Below, one piece after another: positions 36,926-47,085 of a stretch of 64,000 bases of DNA (the first letter of the stretch is position 1; each line of letters opens with the position of its first letter). The stretch is from assembly GCF_000717275.1 (NCBI RefSeq), contig NZ_JNYV01000004.1, positions 124,001 through 188,000 of the forward strand, given 5' to 3'. The notes under the pieces are model-generated. The model had not been told where the DNA came from and made no database searches. It worked only from the letters and a program-made list of their open reading frames with translations. Source of the DNA: Kitasatospora arboriphila. Its GTDB lineage: Bacteria > Actinomycetota > Actinomycetes > Mycobacteriales > Mycobacteriaceae. Position numbers and translations under genes: made by a program.

Positions 36926-37384
36926 ATGTCCAGAGCTGACCAGGCGGTAGGAGTGTTGGATACCGAGGATGCGACGCGTCTTCGGGAGGCGATGATGGCG
37001 GTCACCCGGCAGGCGCGCAGACATCGGCCCGCCCACGGACTGACGATGACGCAGGTGGCCCTCCTCGGCGACCTCGACCGCAACGGGGTGAGCACGGTCG
37101 CCGAGTTGGCGGAACGAGCTCAGGTGAAAGTGCAATCACTGACCTTGAGCATGAACCGTCTCGAAGACCTCGGGCTCATCACCCGGCGTACCGACACCGT
37201 GGACCGCCGCAGGCAGTTGGTCGAACTGACCGAGGCGGCGGTGCCACTGCTCGAAGCCGACCGCAGGCAACGCGACGAGTGGCTTGCCGAGGCCGTCAAC
37301 CGATTGTCGGACACCGAACGCGGGTTGCTGATGCTGTGTGTGCCAGTTCTGGAGAAGGTTGCTATACCGGCAGAAGAACGTTGA
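36926..37384 (+). CDS. MarR family transcriptional regulator
   Basis: Predicted 152-aa winged-helix regulator. MarR features: QARRHRPAHGLTMTQVALLGDLDRNG, the recognition helix region TVAELAERAQVKVQSLTLSMNRLEDLGLITRRTDTVDRRRQLVELTEAA (wing with DRRRQ), and helical ends for dimerisation. ATG 36926 begins right after a perfect inverted repeat; the open frame continues upstream to 36521 but that part is antisense to the AbrB-family gene. Likely ligand unknown. It probably represses itself and the divergent membrane gene. Confidence 0.9.
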   Translation: MSRADQAVGVLDTEDATRLREAMMAVTRQARRHRPAHGLTMTQVALLGDLDRNGVSTVAELAERAQVKVQSLTLSMNRLEDLGLITRRTDTVDRRRQLVELTEAAVPLLEADRRQRDEWLAEAVNRLSDTERGLLMLCVPVLEKVAIPAEER

Positions 37385-37397
37385 GAAGCAGCCGTTT

Positions 37398-39746
37398 TCA
37401 AACCGGCGACGATCGCCGATACGGTTCACGTCCGACGGGTTGGGTGGGCGGTTCTCCGGCGCGGGTCGGCGGGATGGCGAGTGTCACCGGTTCGTCGTCC
37501 AGGGTGAAACCCTCGCCGTGATGCACAAGCTCCATTTTGGAGCCGTGCACCAGGCGGTACGTGGCTTCCTTGGCCTCGATCGCCACCTCGATGCATCCGG
37601 CGCCCATCGTCAACCGGAACACCATTCGATTGAGGCGTGGTGCCAACCGAGGCGCGAACGAGACCGTGCCGTGGTGGTCGCGCATCCCGCCGAACCCGGC
37701 GACGCAGCACAACCAGGTCCCGGCGAGTGAGGCGATGTGCAGCCCGCTCGACGAATTCTGGTGCAGGTCATGCAGATCCGTGAGAGCGGCCTCGACGAGA
37801 TAGTCGAAGGCGAGATCGAGGTAGCCCACCTCGGCTGCGATCACTGATTGTGCGCACGCGGACAGCGACGAATCACGGACGGTCAACGACTCGTAGTAGT
37901 CGAAGTTCCGCTTCTTCTGTTCGGGGGTGAAGGCATCCCCGCGCAGATACATCGCCAGAACCAGATCAGCCTGCTTCACAACCTGTTTCCGGTACAGATC
38001 CTGGTAGGGGTAGTTCAGGAGCAGCGGGTACTTGTCCGCCGGGGTGTCGTCGAAGTCCCACAGCGCCTGCCTGGTGAACGATTCGCTCTGCTGATGGACG
38101 TCGAGCGACGAATCGTAGGGAACGGTCATCCGCGCAGCGCAGTCCTTCCAGTGCGCCGTCTCCTCGTCGTTCACCCCGAGTCGCCGCGCATCTGACGGAT
38201 GCCGAGTGCAGGCGTCCGCCGCATCGCGAAAGTTCTTCTGTGCCATGAGGTTCGTATACAAGTTGTTGTTGGCGACCGCCGAGTACTCGTCGGGGCCGGT
38301 CACCCCGTCGATCCGGAAGTGGCCGTGGAGGTCGTGATGTCCGAGCGACACCCACGAACGAGCGGTTTCGACAAGCAATTCGAGGCCGTGGTCGACCTCG
38401 AACTGCACATCACCGGTCGCCGCGACGTACTGCGCCACGGCATAGGCGATGTCGGCGTTGACATGCACGGCGGCACTGCCCGCGGGCCAATAGCTCGAAC
38501 ACTCCTCACCGTTGATCGATCGCCACGGGAACATCGCTCCGACCTGGCCCAGTTCGCGAGCGCGGCTCTTGGCCTTGTCCAGAGTGGAGTGCCGCCATCG
38601 CAGGGCGTCGGCCGCCGCGGCGGGCACTGTGTAGGTGAGCACCGGCAACACATACGTCTCGGTGTCCCAGAACGCATGACCGTCATAACCGGGCCCGGTG
38701 AGCCCTTTGCCCGGGATCGCCCGGGTCTCACCGCGCGCCCCGGCCTGCAGTACGTGGAAGAGAGCGAACCTGATCGCCTGCTGGAGTTCGGCATCACCGT
38801 CGATGGTGACGTCGGCAGCGTCCCAGAAGTCGTCGAGGTACTGGCGCTGCCGGGCCAGGAGCTCGTCCCAGCCGTTGTCGAGGGCGGTGGCCAGGGCGGC
38901 ATCGACCTGAGCGCGCAACGCCGACGGTGATCGTTGACTGGACCAGCCGTACGCCAAGTACTTGGTGAGCGTGATCTTGTGACCCACCTCCACTTTCGCG
39001 GTGACCGTCAGGCGCGCGAGGTCCCCGCTGAGGACCTCGCAGCTGACTGAGTTGGGTGCATCGAGCTCGTGGTCCATCGCGGCCGCCATGCGCAGCCCGG
39101 ACTCCCTCGTGTGATGTCCGAGTACCGCACGGTGTCCATGCGCTTCGGCGAAGTCGGCCACCAGCGGCCGATTCAGAGCCGCAGACACCCGCGGATCCTT
39201 ACCTTGTTGGGGCGTCGACTCGTTGGCGAGCAGATCCGACTGCAGCACCAGTTCCATGTCGTGGTCTAGGGGTTCGACCTCGTAACGGATCGCCGCGACC
39301 GCTCGCTCGGTGAACGACACGAGCCGTTCGGTGCGGACCCGAACCCGTCGACCCGTGGGCGAAGTCCATTCGGTGACCCGCTGCAGCGTTCCCGAACGGA
39401 AATCGAGGGTCCACTCGTGCTCCTGTGTACTGCCGTACCGCAAATCCATCGGCTCGTCCTCGACGAGCAGCCGGATGATCTTCCCGTTGGTCACGTTGAC
39501 CACGGTCTGGCCGTCCTCTGGGTAGCCGTACCCTGCTTCGGCGTAAGGCAATTCGCGACGTTCGTAGTACCCGTTGAGGTAGCTGCCCGGGTTGAACACC
39601 GGTTCGGCTTCTTCGAGGCAGGCGCGTAAACCGATGTGGCCGTTGGACAGCGCGAAGATCGACTCGATGTGCGGGAGTTCGTCGACCCTCGTCCCGCGCC
39701 AGATCAGCTGCCACGGCGCGACCTGCAGGCCGCCTCCCTTGGTCAT
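37398..39746 (-). CDS. Glycoside hydrolase family 65 protein (disaccharide phosphorylase/hydrolase)
   Basis: Predicted 782-aa cytosolic enzyme of GH65, close in layout to M. tuberculosis Rv3401. An N-terminal beta-sandwich (about 1-270) precedes the (alpha/alpha)6 barrel with FWDTETYVLPVL, MFPWRSINGEECSSYWPAGSAAVHVNADIAYAV and GVTGPDEYSAVANNNLYTN; Glu in GPDEY is the expected general acid. A phosphorylase would also bind phosphate in the HQNSSSGLHIASLAGTW region (SSGLHIAS here). Substrates in the family are trehalose, maltose or kojibiose. It overlaps the beta-phosphoglucomutase gene by 4 nt, which fits release of beta-glucose-1-phosphate. Confidence 0.92.
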   Translation of the reverse strand: MTKGGGLQVAPWQLIWRGTRVDELPHIESIFALSNGHIGLRACLEEAEPVFNPGSYLNGYYERRELPYAEAGYGYPEDGQTVVNVTNGKIIRLLVEDEPMDLRYGSTQEHEWTLDFRSGTLQRVTEWTSPTGRRVRVRTERLVSFTERAVAAIRYEVEPLDHDMELVLQSDLLANESTPQQGKDPRVSAALNRPLVADFAEAHGHRAVLGHHTRESGLRMAAAMDHELDAPNSVSCEVLSGDLARLTVTAKVEVGHKITLTKYLAYGWSSQRSPSALRAQVDAALATALDNGWDELLARQRQYLDDFWDAADVTIDGDAELQQAIRFALFHVLQAGARGETRAIPGKGLTGPGYDGHAFWDTETYVLPVLTYTVPAAAADALRWRHSTLDKAKSRARELGQVGAMFPWRSINGEECSSYWPAGSAAVHVNADIAYAVAQYVAATGDVQFEVDHGLELLVETARSWVSLGHHDLHGHFRIDGVTGPDEYSAVANNNLYTNLMAQKNFRDAADACTRHPSDARRLGVNDEETAHWKDCAARMTVPYDSSLDVHQQSESFTRQALWDFDDTPADKYPLLLNYPYQDLYRKQVVKQADLVLAMYLRGDAFTPEQKKRNFDYYESLTVRDSSLSACAQSVIAAEVGYLDLAFDYLVEAALTDLHDLHQNSSSGLHIASLAGTWLCCVAGFGGMRDHHGTVSFAPRLAPRLNRMVFRLTMGAGCIEVAIEAKEATYRLVHGSKMELVHHGEGFTLDDEPVTLAIPPTRAGEPPTQPVGREPYRRSSPV

Positions 39747-40492
39747 CGGGGGTCCAGAAGTTCGGTCAGAGCTTCGACGACCACGTCGGCACCTGCCTGC
39801 TGGAGTTCGTGCCGGTGCGTGTCGCCCCCGGTACGGTCGACGCCCACCACGTGACCGAATCGTCCGGCATGGCCGGCCTGCACGCCAGAGACGGCGTCCT
39901 CGAAGACGGCCGCCTGAGCGGGGGCCACGCCGAGTGCCTTCGCCCCGGCGAGAAACGAGTCCGGCGCCGGCTTGCCCGCCAGTCCCTGCTCGGCGATAAC
40001 CAACCCGTCCACGCGGGCCCGGACGTAGGAATCGAGTCCCGTCGAACGCAGGATCTCCGCACCGTTCTTCGACGACGTCACCACGGCGATGGCCAACTGT
40101 GCCTCCTGGGCTGCGTTCAGATAAGTCACGGCGTCCGGATAAGCCTGTGCGCCTGTGGTTTTGAGGATGTCGAGAAACAGGGTGTTCTTGGTGTTGCCGA
40201 TCCCGGCGACGGTGGCGTCGTTCGGGCCGTCGTCCGGGTTGCCCGGCGGCAACGTGATGTTCCGTGACAGTAGGAACGTGGTGATGCCGTCGTCCCGAGA
40301 GCGGCCGTCCACGTACCGCAGGTAGTCGTTCTGGTCGAACGGCCGCTTCTGGGCGGCGTCATCGGCCGGATAGGTCTGGAGGAAGGTGTCGAATGCCTGC
40401 TTCCACGCCTGGCTGTGGATGACTGCGGTACTGGTGAGCACCCCGTCGAGATCGAACAGCAGCGCGGTGACCGAGCTCGGTAATCCAATCAC
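39743..40492 (-). CDS. Beta-phosphoglucomutase family HAD hydrolase
   Basis: Predicted 249-aa HAD enzyme, likely converting beta-glucose-1-phosphate to glucose-6-phosphate. HAD motif I is LLFDLDGVLTST with the Asp nucleophile at about 14, motif II is AVVTSSKNG, motif III Lys in LAGKPAPDSFL and motif IV AVFEDAVSGVQAG. The cap region contains DYLRYVDGRSRDDGI, usual for beta-phosphoglucomutase. Its stop overlaps the GH65 start (ATGA), and the pair corresponds to Rv3400-Rv3401 of M. tuberculosis. A sugar-phosphate phosphatase is the less likely alternative. Confidence 0.92.
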   Translation of the reverse strand: MIGLPSSVTALLFDLDGVLTSTAVIHSQAWKQAFDTFLQTYPADDAAQKRPFDQNDYLRYVDGRSRDDGITTFLLSRNITLPPGNPDDGPNDATVAGIGNTKNTLFLDILKTTGAQAYPDAVTYLNAAQEAQLAIAVVTSSKNGAEILRSTGLDSYVRARVDGLVIAEQGLAGKPAPDSFLAGAKALGVAPAQAAVFEDAVSGVQAGHAGRFGHVVGVDRTGGDTHRHELQQAGADVVVEALTELLDPR

Positions 40493-40589
40493 CGCCCCGA
40501 CGCTACCCGTGCACTCCCGACAGCACCGGGCGTGTGGCTCATCTGATCGGGCCGGGGCCGCCCACCGGCACCGCGGTTAGCCTGAAGTA

Positions 40590-42227
40590 ATGAATCCCTC
40601 GACTCTGCAGGCCCGGGTGATCGTCGATGAGATGATCCGCGGCGGCGTACGCGAGGCGGTGCTGTGCCCCGGTTCACGTAATGCACCGTTCGCCTTCGCC
40701 CTGCACGCCGCCGACGCAGCGGGCCGACTGCGGCTCCACGTCCGGGTGGACGAGCGCACGGCCGGCTACCTCGCACTGGGTCTGGCTGTCGCCTCCGGGC
40801 AGCCGGTGCCCATCGTGATGACCAGCGGCACCGCGGTCGCCAACATGAGCCCGGCGGTGTTCGAGGCCAACTATGCACGTGTGCCGCTGGTGGTGGTCAG
40901 CGCCAACAGGCCGTATGAACTCCTCGGCTCGGGTGCCAACCAGACCATCGAACAGTTCGGGATCTTCGGCACGCAGGTGCGTGCCGCCATCAGCCTGGGC
41001 CTCGCCGAACAGAACCTCGACACCAACAGTCAGTGGCGCTCGGCGGTCGGACGCGTGCTGGCCGCAGCGCGCGGAGCCCGCACCGGCAACGCGGGCCCCG
41101 TCCAATTCGACATCCCGTTGCGTGAACCGCTCGTGCCCGAACCCGGCGTCGGACCGCACGACGACCTCGGCACCTACAGCGGACGACCCGGCAACGCGCC
41201 GTGGACCGCGACAGCCGTCGGGAAGCTGGACGTACCGGTGGAGATCGACCTCACCGAACCGACCGTGGTGGTCTCCGGGCACGGTGCCGGACACCGTCCC
41301 GAACTCGCAGCGTTGCCCACGGTCGCCGAACCGACGGCACCCGCCCCCGAGAACCCGCTGCATCCGCTGGCTCTCACCGCGGTAAGGCCCACCCAGGCCA
41401 TCATCTGCGGTCGGCCCACCCTGCACCGCCAGGTGTCGACGCTGCTCGCCAACCCGTCGATCAGGGTGTATGCGCTGACAACTGGGCCGCGGTGGCCGGA
41501 CGTCTCCGGCAATGTCCTGGCGACGGGTTCGCGAGCCATCACCACCGGTGAGCCCGACGAGGACTGGCTGAAGGACTGCGCCGCCGCACATCAACGAGCG
41601 GTCGGGGCGGTGGACGCCGTCCTCGATGCCACCGACCTGCCCACCGGGTTACACGTGGCCCGGGTTGTCAGTGCCGCGATGTCGCCGGGTGAGCAGCTCG
41701 TGGTCGGGGCATCAAACCCGATCCGCGACGTCGCCCTGGCCGGCCGGGTGGGACCAGACGTGCGGGTGCTGTCCAACCGGGGTGTGGCAGGTATCGACGG
41801 CAACGTCTCCACGGCGATCGGGGCCGCGTTGGCCCGTGATGTGCGCACCGTGGCGTTGATGGGTGATCTGACGTTTGTGCACGACGCGACGGGTCTGTTG
41901 ATCGGCCCGGCCGAGCCGCGACCGGGCCGGCTGACCATCGTGGTGGCCAACGACGACGGCGGCGGCATCTTTGGGTTGCTCGAGCAGGGCGACCCCCGCT
42001 TCGACGGGCCCGACTACCTCGGCGCGCACGAGCGGGTGTTCGGTACTCCACACCGCACCAACCTGGCGTCGGTGTGCGCGGGCTTCGGTACGAGGCATTC
42101 GCTGGTGACGCCGGCCGAGCTGCCCGCGGCACTAAGCGCTGCCGGCGAGGGCATCGACGTGGTGGAGGTACGCACCGACCGCGCGTCGCTACGGTCGGTG
42201 CATGCCGCCATCAAGGCGCGCCTCTAG
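40590..42227 (+). CDS. menD: 2-succinyl-5-enolpyruvyl-6-hydroxy-3-cyclohexene-1-carboxylate synthase
   Basis: Predicted 545-aa ThDP-dependent enzyme of menaquinone synthesis that joins isochorismate with 2-oxoglutarate-derived succinic semialdehyde. It has [13 protein letters not shown], the catalytic Glu in [50 protein letters not shown], and the ThDP-Mg motif [14 protein letters not shown] through [11 protein letters not shown] (about 430-460). Length is normal. The gene heads a block in the same order as Rv0555 onward in M. tuberculosis, although a methyltransferase gene lies between it and the next member. Confidence 0.96.
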   Translation: MNPSTLQARVIVDEMIRGGVREAVLCPGSRNAPFAFALHAADAAGRLRLHVRVDERTAGYLALGLAVASGQPVPIVMTSGTAVANMSPAVFEANYARVPLVVVSANRPYELLGSGANQTIEQFGIFGTQVRAAISLGLAEQNLDTNSQWRSAVGRVLAAARGARTGNAGPVQFDIPLREPLVPEPGVGPHDDLGTYSGRPGNAPWTATAVGKLDVPVEIDLTEPTVVVSGHGAGHRPELAALPTVAEPTAPAPENPLHPLALTAVRPTQAIICGRPTLHRQVSTLLANPSIRVYALTTGPRWPDVSGNVLATGSRAITTGEPDEDWLKDCAAAHQRAVGAVDAVLDATDLPTGLHVARVVSAAMSPGEQLVVGASNPIRDVALAGRVGPDVRVLSNRGVAGIDGNVSTAIGAALARDVRTVALMGDLTFVHDATGLLIGPAEPRPGRLTIVVANDDGGGIFGLLEQGDPRFDGPDYLGAHERVFGTPHRTNLASVCAGFGTRHSLVTPAELPAALSAAGEGIDVVEVRTDRASLRSVHAAIKARL

Positions 42228-42261
42228 ACCGATCGGGCCCTTTCGGTTCGCGGGTGGTGGA

Positions 42262-43128
42262 TCACGGCTTGAGCAGGGTGAACTGCATGACGTCGACGTA
42301 GCCCTGCCGGAACAGCTCTGCGCACCCGGTGAGGTACTTCATGTACGTGTCGAACGTTTCCTGCGAGGCGATCTCGACCGCTTCGTCATGTCGGCGCTCC
42401 AACGCGGCCGACCAGAGGTCGAGTGTTCGTGCGTAGTGCAGCTGGAGTGGGTGCACCCGGTCGACCGTGTACCCGACACGCTCGGCGCCCTCGACAACCC
42501 ACTTCGGTTCCGGCAGTTGCCCACCCGGGAAGATCTCCCGGGTGATGAACCGCGTGAACTCGAGGAGCTTGCGGTCGATCGGCAGACCCTTGTCTCGGAT
42601 GTCGTGCCGATTGTGACCGACGATGGTGTGCAACAACATTCGACCGCCCGAGGGCAGGAGTGAGAACGACTTCTCGAAGAACGCGTCGTACCGTTCCTTG
42701 CGAAAGTGTTCGAACGCGCCGATGCTGACGATGCGGTCGACCGGTTCGTCGAACTCTTCCCATCCCTGCAAACGCACCGAAGCCCGTTCCGAGGGCCAAC
42801 CGCGGTCGTCGATGAGCCCTTCGACGTACTCGAATTGATTCTGCGACAACGTGAGTCCGACCGCGTCGACGCCGTACCCGTCCACTGCCCGCATCACCGT
42901 GGCGCCCCATCCGCAACCGATGTCGAGCAGGCGCATGCCCGGCTGGAGGTCGCATTTGCCCAGTGCCAGATCGACTTTCGCTCGCTGAGCCTGCTCCAGA
43001 CTGTAGTCGTCCTGCTCGAAGTAGGCGCAGCTGTACGTCCGCGTCGGATCGAGGAACAGTGCGAAGAAGTCGTCCGACAGATCGTAATGAGCTTGGACGT
43101 CGTCGAAATAGGGTTTGAGGTCGGCCAT
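42262..43128 (-). CDS. Cyclopropane-fatty-acid/mycolic-acid synthase-like SAM methyltransferase
   Basis: Predicted 288-aa SAM-dependent methyltransferase of the CmaA/MmaA/CFA-synthase family. Hallmarks: VQAHYDLSDDFFALFLDPTRTYSCAYFEQDDYSLEQAQRAKVDLALGK (about 10-58), LLDIGCGWGATVMRAV for SAM, GLTLSQNQFEYV, and SIGAFEHFRKERYDAFF with the Glu common to the active site. ATG 43128 (MADLKPYF) fits family length; the longer frame to 43194 is probably not translated. It likely modifies double bonds in mycolic or other fatty acids. It is convergent with menD (34 nt apart). Confidence 0.92.
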   Translation of the reverse strand: MADLKPYFDDVQAHYDLSDDFFALFLDPTRTYSCAYFEQDDYSLEQAQRAKVDLALGKCDLQPGMRLLDIGCGWGATVMRAVDGYGVDAVGLTLSQNQFEYVEGLIDDRGWPSERASVRLQGWEEFDEPVDRIVSIGAFEHFRKERYDAFFEKSFSLLPSGGRMLLHTIVGHNRHDIRDKGLPIDRKLLEFTRFITREIFPGGQLPEPKWVVEGAERVGYTVDRVHPLQLHYARTLDLWSAALERRHDEAVEIASQETFDTYMKYLTGCAELFRQGYVDVMQFTLLKP

Positions 43129-43314
43129 GAAAGGTCCAATCAACGAGACTGAGCGACCGCAACCAACGCCCGAGGGTTTCAGCGCAGCGGCCACTGGTCC
43201 CGGAATATTACGGGTAACTCGGGATCAATGTTGGATGAACAACATTGTTGCCCTGATGAGTCGGCGGTCACACGGTTCGGTGGGGAGACGGCCGGGGTCG
43301 CTATTGTGGCCTGC

Positions 43315-43785
43315 ATGTCCGCTACCGTGCTGCGCCGAGTACAGATCGGACTACTCACGGTCGGGGTCCTGGTGACCATCATGATGGCCGTGATGGTCGC
43401 CGGGTCGTACCGCGACGATGCGCTGATCGACGACGACAAGGCCACCGCCGTGGCCGATGTGGTCAGCGCCAGCCCCACCAAGGCCACCGTCAGCTTCTCG
43501 ACGCCGGACGGCATCTTCCGCAGTCCCAGGCTCGGGGTGTTCTACCCCGGACGGCTGACCGAGGGGCAGCGGATCAGCATCGAATACTCCTCGACCAACC
43601 CCGAGCTGGTCCGGGTGGCCGGACGCGACGCAAGCCTGTCCATTCTGCCCGCACTGTCGGTACTGGTGTATTCATGGCTCGCCATCGCGGCGATCATGGT
43701 GCTGTTGGCCGAAACACACCGTCGCCGCGCCAATGGACGTTCACCTACGGTTCGGCCTCCGGTCACGGCGTCGCAGACCTCCTGA
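43315..43785 (+). CDS. DUF3592-like membrane protein (Rv0556-like)
   Basis: Predicted 156-aa protein with two transmembrane helices (about 9-30 and 112-135) around an outer beta-rich region ([46 protein letters not shown]). This matches actinobacterial DUF3592-type proteins and the position matches Rv0556 between menD and the mannosyltransferase gene. ATG 43315 is the likely start; the frame upstream to 43228 is open. Function unknown. Confidence 0.78.
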   Translation: MSATVLRRVQIGLLTVGVLVTIMMAVMVAGSYRDDALIDDDKATAVADVVSASPTKATVSFSTPDGIFRSPRLGVFYPGRLTEGQRISIEYSSTNPELVRVAGRDASLSILPALSVLVYSWLAIAAIMVLLAETHRRRANGRSPTVRPPVTASQTS

Positions 43786-43810
43786 CAGGTCCGGTGCCCA
43801 CACTGGCACC

Positions 43811-44971
43811 GTGCGAGTCGCAATCGTCGCGGAGAGCTTTCTCCCGAACATGAACGGCGTGGTGAACTCCGTGCTGCGGGTGGCCGAGCATTTCGAGCAC
43901 ACCGGGCACGAAGCCATGATCATCGCGCCGGCCCTTCCTCGGTCGGCGAGCAAGGGCGACGAGCAGTCGCGTGGGCCGGACGAGGTCTCTGGCGCTCCTG
44001 TCCACTACATCCCTTCGGTGATGGTCCCGAAGGTCAGTTCACTTCCTGTCGGTGTGCCCGCGCCGTCGATGTTCCGCGCACTCGCCGATTTCGAGCCTGA
44101 CGTGGTGCACCTGGCATCGCCGTTTGTGGTCGGGGCCGCGGGGGCTGCCGCAGCACGGCGCCTCGACGTGCCGTCGGTGGCCGTGTTCCAGACCGATGTC
44201 GCGGGCTTTGCGGCGAGCTACGGGATGAAACTGGGCACCCGCGCTGCCTGGGCTTGGACCCGCAAACTCCACACCGCCTGCGACCGCACTCTTGCGCCGT
44301 CCACCGTGTCGGTGAAAGCCCTCCGAGATCACGGGATCCCACGGGTGTTCCAGTGGGGCAGAGGTGTTGATGCCGAACGGTTCCATCCCGACCGACGTGA
44401 CGAATCAATGCGGTCGAAGTGGAGCCCACAGGGCAAGTTGATCGTCGGGTTCGTCGGCAGATTGGCGCCCGAAAAGCACGTCGAACGCCTCGCCGTGCTG
44501 TCCGGGCGTTCGGACGTGCAGCTGGTGATCGTGGGCGGGGGACCCGAGCGCGATCGGCTCGGCAAGCTGATGCCCGACGCGGTGTTCACCGGGGAACTGG
44601 GCGGTCTCGACCTCGCCCGCGCCTACGCCAGCCTCGACGTCTTCGTGCACGCGGGCGAACACGAAACGTTTTGTCAGGCGGTCCAGGAGGCCCTGGCCAG
44701 CGGTGTTCCCGCGATCGGCCCCGACGCCGGCGGTCCGCGTGACCTGATCACCCACTGCCGGACCGGGTACCTGCTCGGCGTCGAAGGCTTCTCGCCCCGG
44801 CTCGTCGACGCCATCGCGACCTTGCAGGACAAGAGGACCCGTGACGAGTTCGGCGCGGCAGCCCGGCGCAGCGTGCGCGGACGCACCTGGTCGGCCATTG
44901 CTGACCAGCTGATCTGGCATTACGACGACGTCCTCGGCCGCGACGACCTGTTGCGTCGGCGGTCGGCATAG
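43811..44971 (+). CDS. mgtA: GDP-mannose-dependent alpha-mannosyltransferase, MgtA/PimB-like
   Basis: Predicted 386-aa GT4 enzyme, orthologous in position and layout to Rv0557, which mannosylates a glycolipid precursor of lipomannan-like molecules. It begins [40 protein letters not shown] and has [51 protein letters not shown], and [36 protein letters not shown], with the E-x7-E motif in [15 protein letters not shown] 43811 is the family start; the longer frame overlaps the upstream gene. The earlier name PimB is used for the same locus. Confidence 0.9.
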   Translation: MRVAIVAESFLPNMNGVVNSVLRVAEHFEHTGHEAMIIAPALPRSASKGDEQSRGPDEVSGAPVHYIPSVMVPKVSSLPVGVPAPSMFRALADFEPDVVHLASPFVVGAAGAAAARRLDVPSVAVFQTDVAGFAASYGMKLGTRAAWAWTRKLHTACDRTLAPSTVSVKALRDHGIPRVFQWGRGVDAERFHPDRRDESMRSKWSPQGKLIVGFVGRLAPEKHVERLAVLSGRSDVQLVIVGGGPERDRLGKLMPDAVFTGELGGLDLARAYASLDVFVHAGEHETFCQAVQEALASGVPAIGPDAGGPRDLITHCRTGYLLGVEGFSPRLVDAIATLQDKRTRDEFGAAARRSVRGRTWSAIADQLIWHYDDVLGRDDLLRRRSA

Positions 44972-45012
44972 AGGTTCACGGGGACTCTTCTCCAGCCGGT
45001 ACGGTGGCCGTT

Positions 45013-45702
45013 ATGTCTCGTGCATCGCTGGCCAAGGATCCCGCCGACGTCGCGGCCATGTTCGACGGAGTGGCCGGCCGCTACGACCTGACGAACACGG
45101 TGCTCTCGTTCGGTCAGGACAGGGGATGGCGGGTCGCCACCCGCAAGGCGCTTGCCCTCGGACCCGGCGATGTGGTGCTCGATCTCGCCGCCGGTACCGC
45201 GGTGTCCACCGAAGAGCTCGCCCGCTCGGGCGCGGATTGTGTGGCTGCCGATTTCTCCATGGGCATGCTCAAGGCCGGCGCCCGGCGGTCGGTACCGAAG
45301 GTCGGGGCCGATGCGTTGCATCTGCCGTTCGGAGACGAGTCCTTCGATGCCGCGACCATCTCCTTCGGTCTGCGTAACGTGAACGACGTCGACCAGGCAT
45401 TCGCAGAACTGTTCCGGGTTCTCAAACCCGGTGGGCGAGTGGTGATCTGCGAGTTCTCCACACCGGTGTTCGCGCCGATGCGCGTGATCTACATGGAATA
45501 CCTGATGAAGGCGCTGCCCTCGGTTGCCAGGAAGGTGTCCAGCAATCCGGATGCCTATGTGTATCTTGCGGAGTCGATCCGCGAATGGCCCGACCAGGCC
45601 GCTCTCGCGCAGCGGATGAAGTCCGCAGGTTTCGAGCACGTCCGCTGGCGCAACCTCACCTTCGGCATCACCGCGCTCCACCGAGGCATCAAGCCCCGCT
45701 AG
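45013..45702 (+). CDS. menG: Demethylmenaquinone methyltransferase
   Basis: Predicted 229-aa SAM methyltransferase of the UbiE/MenG family, performing the last ring methylation of menaquinone. It shows [44 protein letters not shown] for [56 protein letters not shown] and the end [19 protein letters not shown], all diagnostic. ATG 45013 is preferred over GTG 45004. Same order as Rv0557-Rv0558. Followed by a strong inverted repeat. Confidence 0.95.
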   Translation: MSRASLAKDPADVAAMFDGVAGRYDLTNTVLSFGQDRGWRVATRKALALGPGDVVLDLAAGTAVSTEELARSGADCVAADFSMGMLKAGARRSVPKVGADALHLPFGDESFDAATISFGLRNVNDVDQAFAELFRVLKPGGRVVICEFSTPVFAPMRVIYMEYLMKALPSVARKVSSNPDAYVYLAESIREWPDQAALAQRMKSAGFEHVRWRNLTFGITALHRGIKPR

Positions 45703-45710
45703 CCCGGAAT

Positions 45711-45761
45711 TGGTGGGTTCGGGTGAGTCCCACCTGGGCAAACACTCACCCGAACCCACCA
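45711..45761. terminator. Long inverted repeat between convergent genes, probable bidirectional terminator
   Basis: Two perfect 18-bp arms (45711-45728 and 45744-45761, beginning TGGTGGGTTCGGG) flank a 15-nt loop. It sits 8 nt after the menG stop and 18 nt before the end of the convergent menJ-like gene. There is no U-tract on either strand, so it would be a U-less terminator or an mRNA-end stabiliser. Confidence 0.7.
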
Positions 45762-45778
45762 AGATCGGGCCCGAGGGG

Positions 45779-47053
45779 TCAGGTGAAAGGCGGGCGGGAG
45801 TCGAGTGCGCTGCTGGTCATGCCGGCGACGCGCCAGGCCCGGGCGATCAGGTCTCTGTCGTCCTCGGTGATCAGATTTCCCATCACCCGCACCACCATCG
45901 ACATCAGCGCTGCCGAACGGATGCCCGGGCGGCCCAGGACGGGCACCACCCGCGGCACGGTCAGGACAGCGGCGAGTCGGCGCGCGGCGGAGAATGCCAA
46001 CGCGTACCGCGACCGGAGGAGGTCCGGCCAGAGAGCCGAAAGGTCTTGCTGGTCAAGTACTTCGACGGCCAGTCGCGCGGTCTCCAGCGCGTAGTCGATG
46101 CCCTCGCCGTTGAGTGGGTTGACGCAGGCGGCCGCATCGCCGATCAACACCCAGTTCGCTCCTGCGACGTTGCTGACCGCTCCGCCCATCGGCAACAGCG
46201 CCGAGGCGATGCGCATCGGCTCGCCGCTGAGCCGCCAGTCCTCACGCTGAGAGTTGGTGTAGTGCTCGATGATCGGGCGCAGCGCCATGCTCGCCGGGCG
46301 TTTGTCCGTCGCAAGGGCACCCACCCCGATGTTGACCAGCCCGGTCTCCGAACCCAGTGGGAAGACCCAGCCGTATCCGGGCAGCAGTTCGGAATCGGTG
46401 CCGCGCAATTCCAGATGTGATCCCATCCAGGGGTCGTTGCAGCGTTCGGACTGTACGTAGGCACGCGCGGCCACGCCGTAAGCGGTGGTGCGATGCCACG
46501 ACCGTCCCAGCGCATTTCCCAACGCCGAGCGCACCCCATCGGCGACGATGAGCTTGTCGACCTTGATCTCCGCGGGACCGTCGGCTGTATTGACCTGCAC
46601 GGCAGTCACTTTGCCGTCGACGGCGGTGGCACCGACCGCTTTGGTGCCCGACACCATCGTCGCTCCCGCCTCCACGGCATGAACGCGGATCCGGTCGTCG
46701 AGTTCCGTGCGGGCGACAGCGCTGCCGTAATCGGGGAAATGGTCCGACTTCGACGGCCAGCGGACGAGTTGACGGCCGCCCCAGCCCTGCATGTCCAGTC
46801 CGAGAATTCGTGGACCCGAGAACGCGTCGCCGAGGCCGAGGGCATCGAGTTCGGCAATGGCGCGAGGCGTCAGTCCGTCGCCGCACGTCTTGTCCCGCGG
46901 GAACACCGCCGAGTCGAGCAGAGTCACCTCGTATCCCGCCCGGACTGCCGCATACGCCGCGGCCGAGCCGCCGGGACCTGCGCCGACCACAAGCACCTGG
47001 GTGCGTGACGGACATGGGATGGGTGCACTCACCCGGCAAGTATCGCGCACCAT
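45779..47053 (-). CDS. menJ: Geranylgeranyl reductase family FAD oxidoreductase, MenJ-like
   Basis: Predicted 424-aa FAD enzyme corresponding to Rv0561c (MenJ), which saturates one isoprene unit of menaquinone. The N-terminal dinucleotide motif is VLVVGAGPGGSAAAYAAVRAGYEV, then FPRDKTCGDGLTPRAIAELDALG (the PxxYxWxFP-type family usually carries CGDGLTPR here), LIVADGVRS and the FAD-phosphate motif WVLIGDAAACVNPLNGEGIDYALETA. ATG 47053 has AGGA upstream; GTG 47032 is possible. It is divergent from the polyprenyl diphosphate synthase with 32 nt between them, and adjacent to other menaquinone genes. Confidence 0.9.
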   Translation of the reverse strand: MVRDTCRVSAPIPCPSRTQVLVVGAGPGGSAAAYAAVRAGYEVTLLDSAVFPRDKTCGDGLTPRAIAELDALGLGDAFSGPRILGLDMQGWGGRQLVRWPSKSDHFPDYGSAVARTELDDRIRVHAVEAGATMVSGTKAVGATAVDGKVTAVQVNTADGPAEIKVDKLIVADGVRSALGNALGRSWHRTTAYGVAARAYVQSERCNDPWMGSHLELRGTDSELLPGYGWVFPLGSETGLVNIGVGALATDKRPASMALRPIIEHYTNSQREDWRLSGEPMRIASALLPMGGAVSNVAGANWVLIGDAAACVNPLNGEGIDYALETARLAVEVLDQQDLSALWPDLLRSRYALAFSAARRLAAVLTVPRVVPVLGRPGIRSAALMSMVVRVMGNLITEDDRDLIARAWRVAGMTSSALDSRPPFT

Positions 47054-47085
47054 TAGGCTCGTCCTATGACAGGAGCTGGTCAGGC

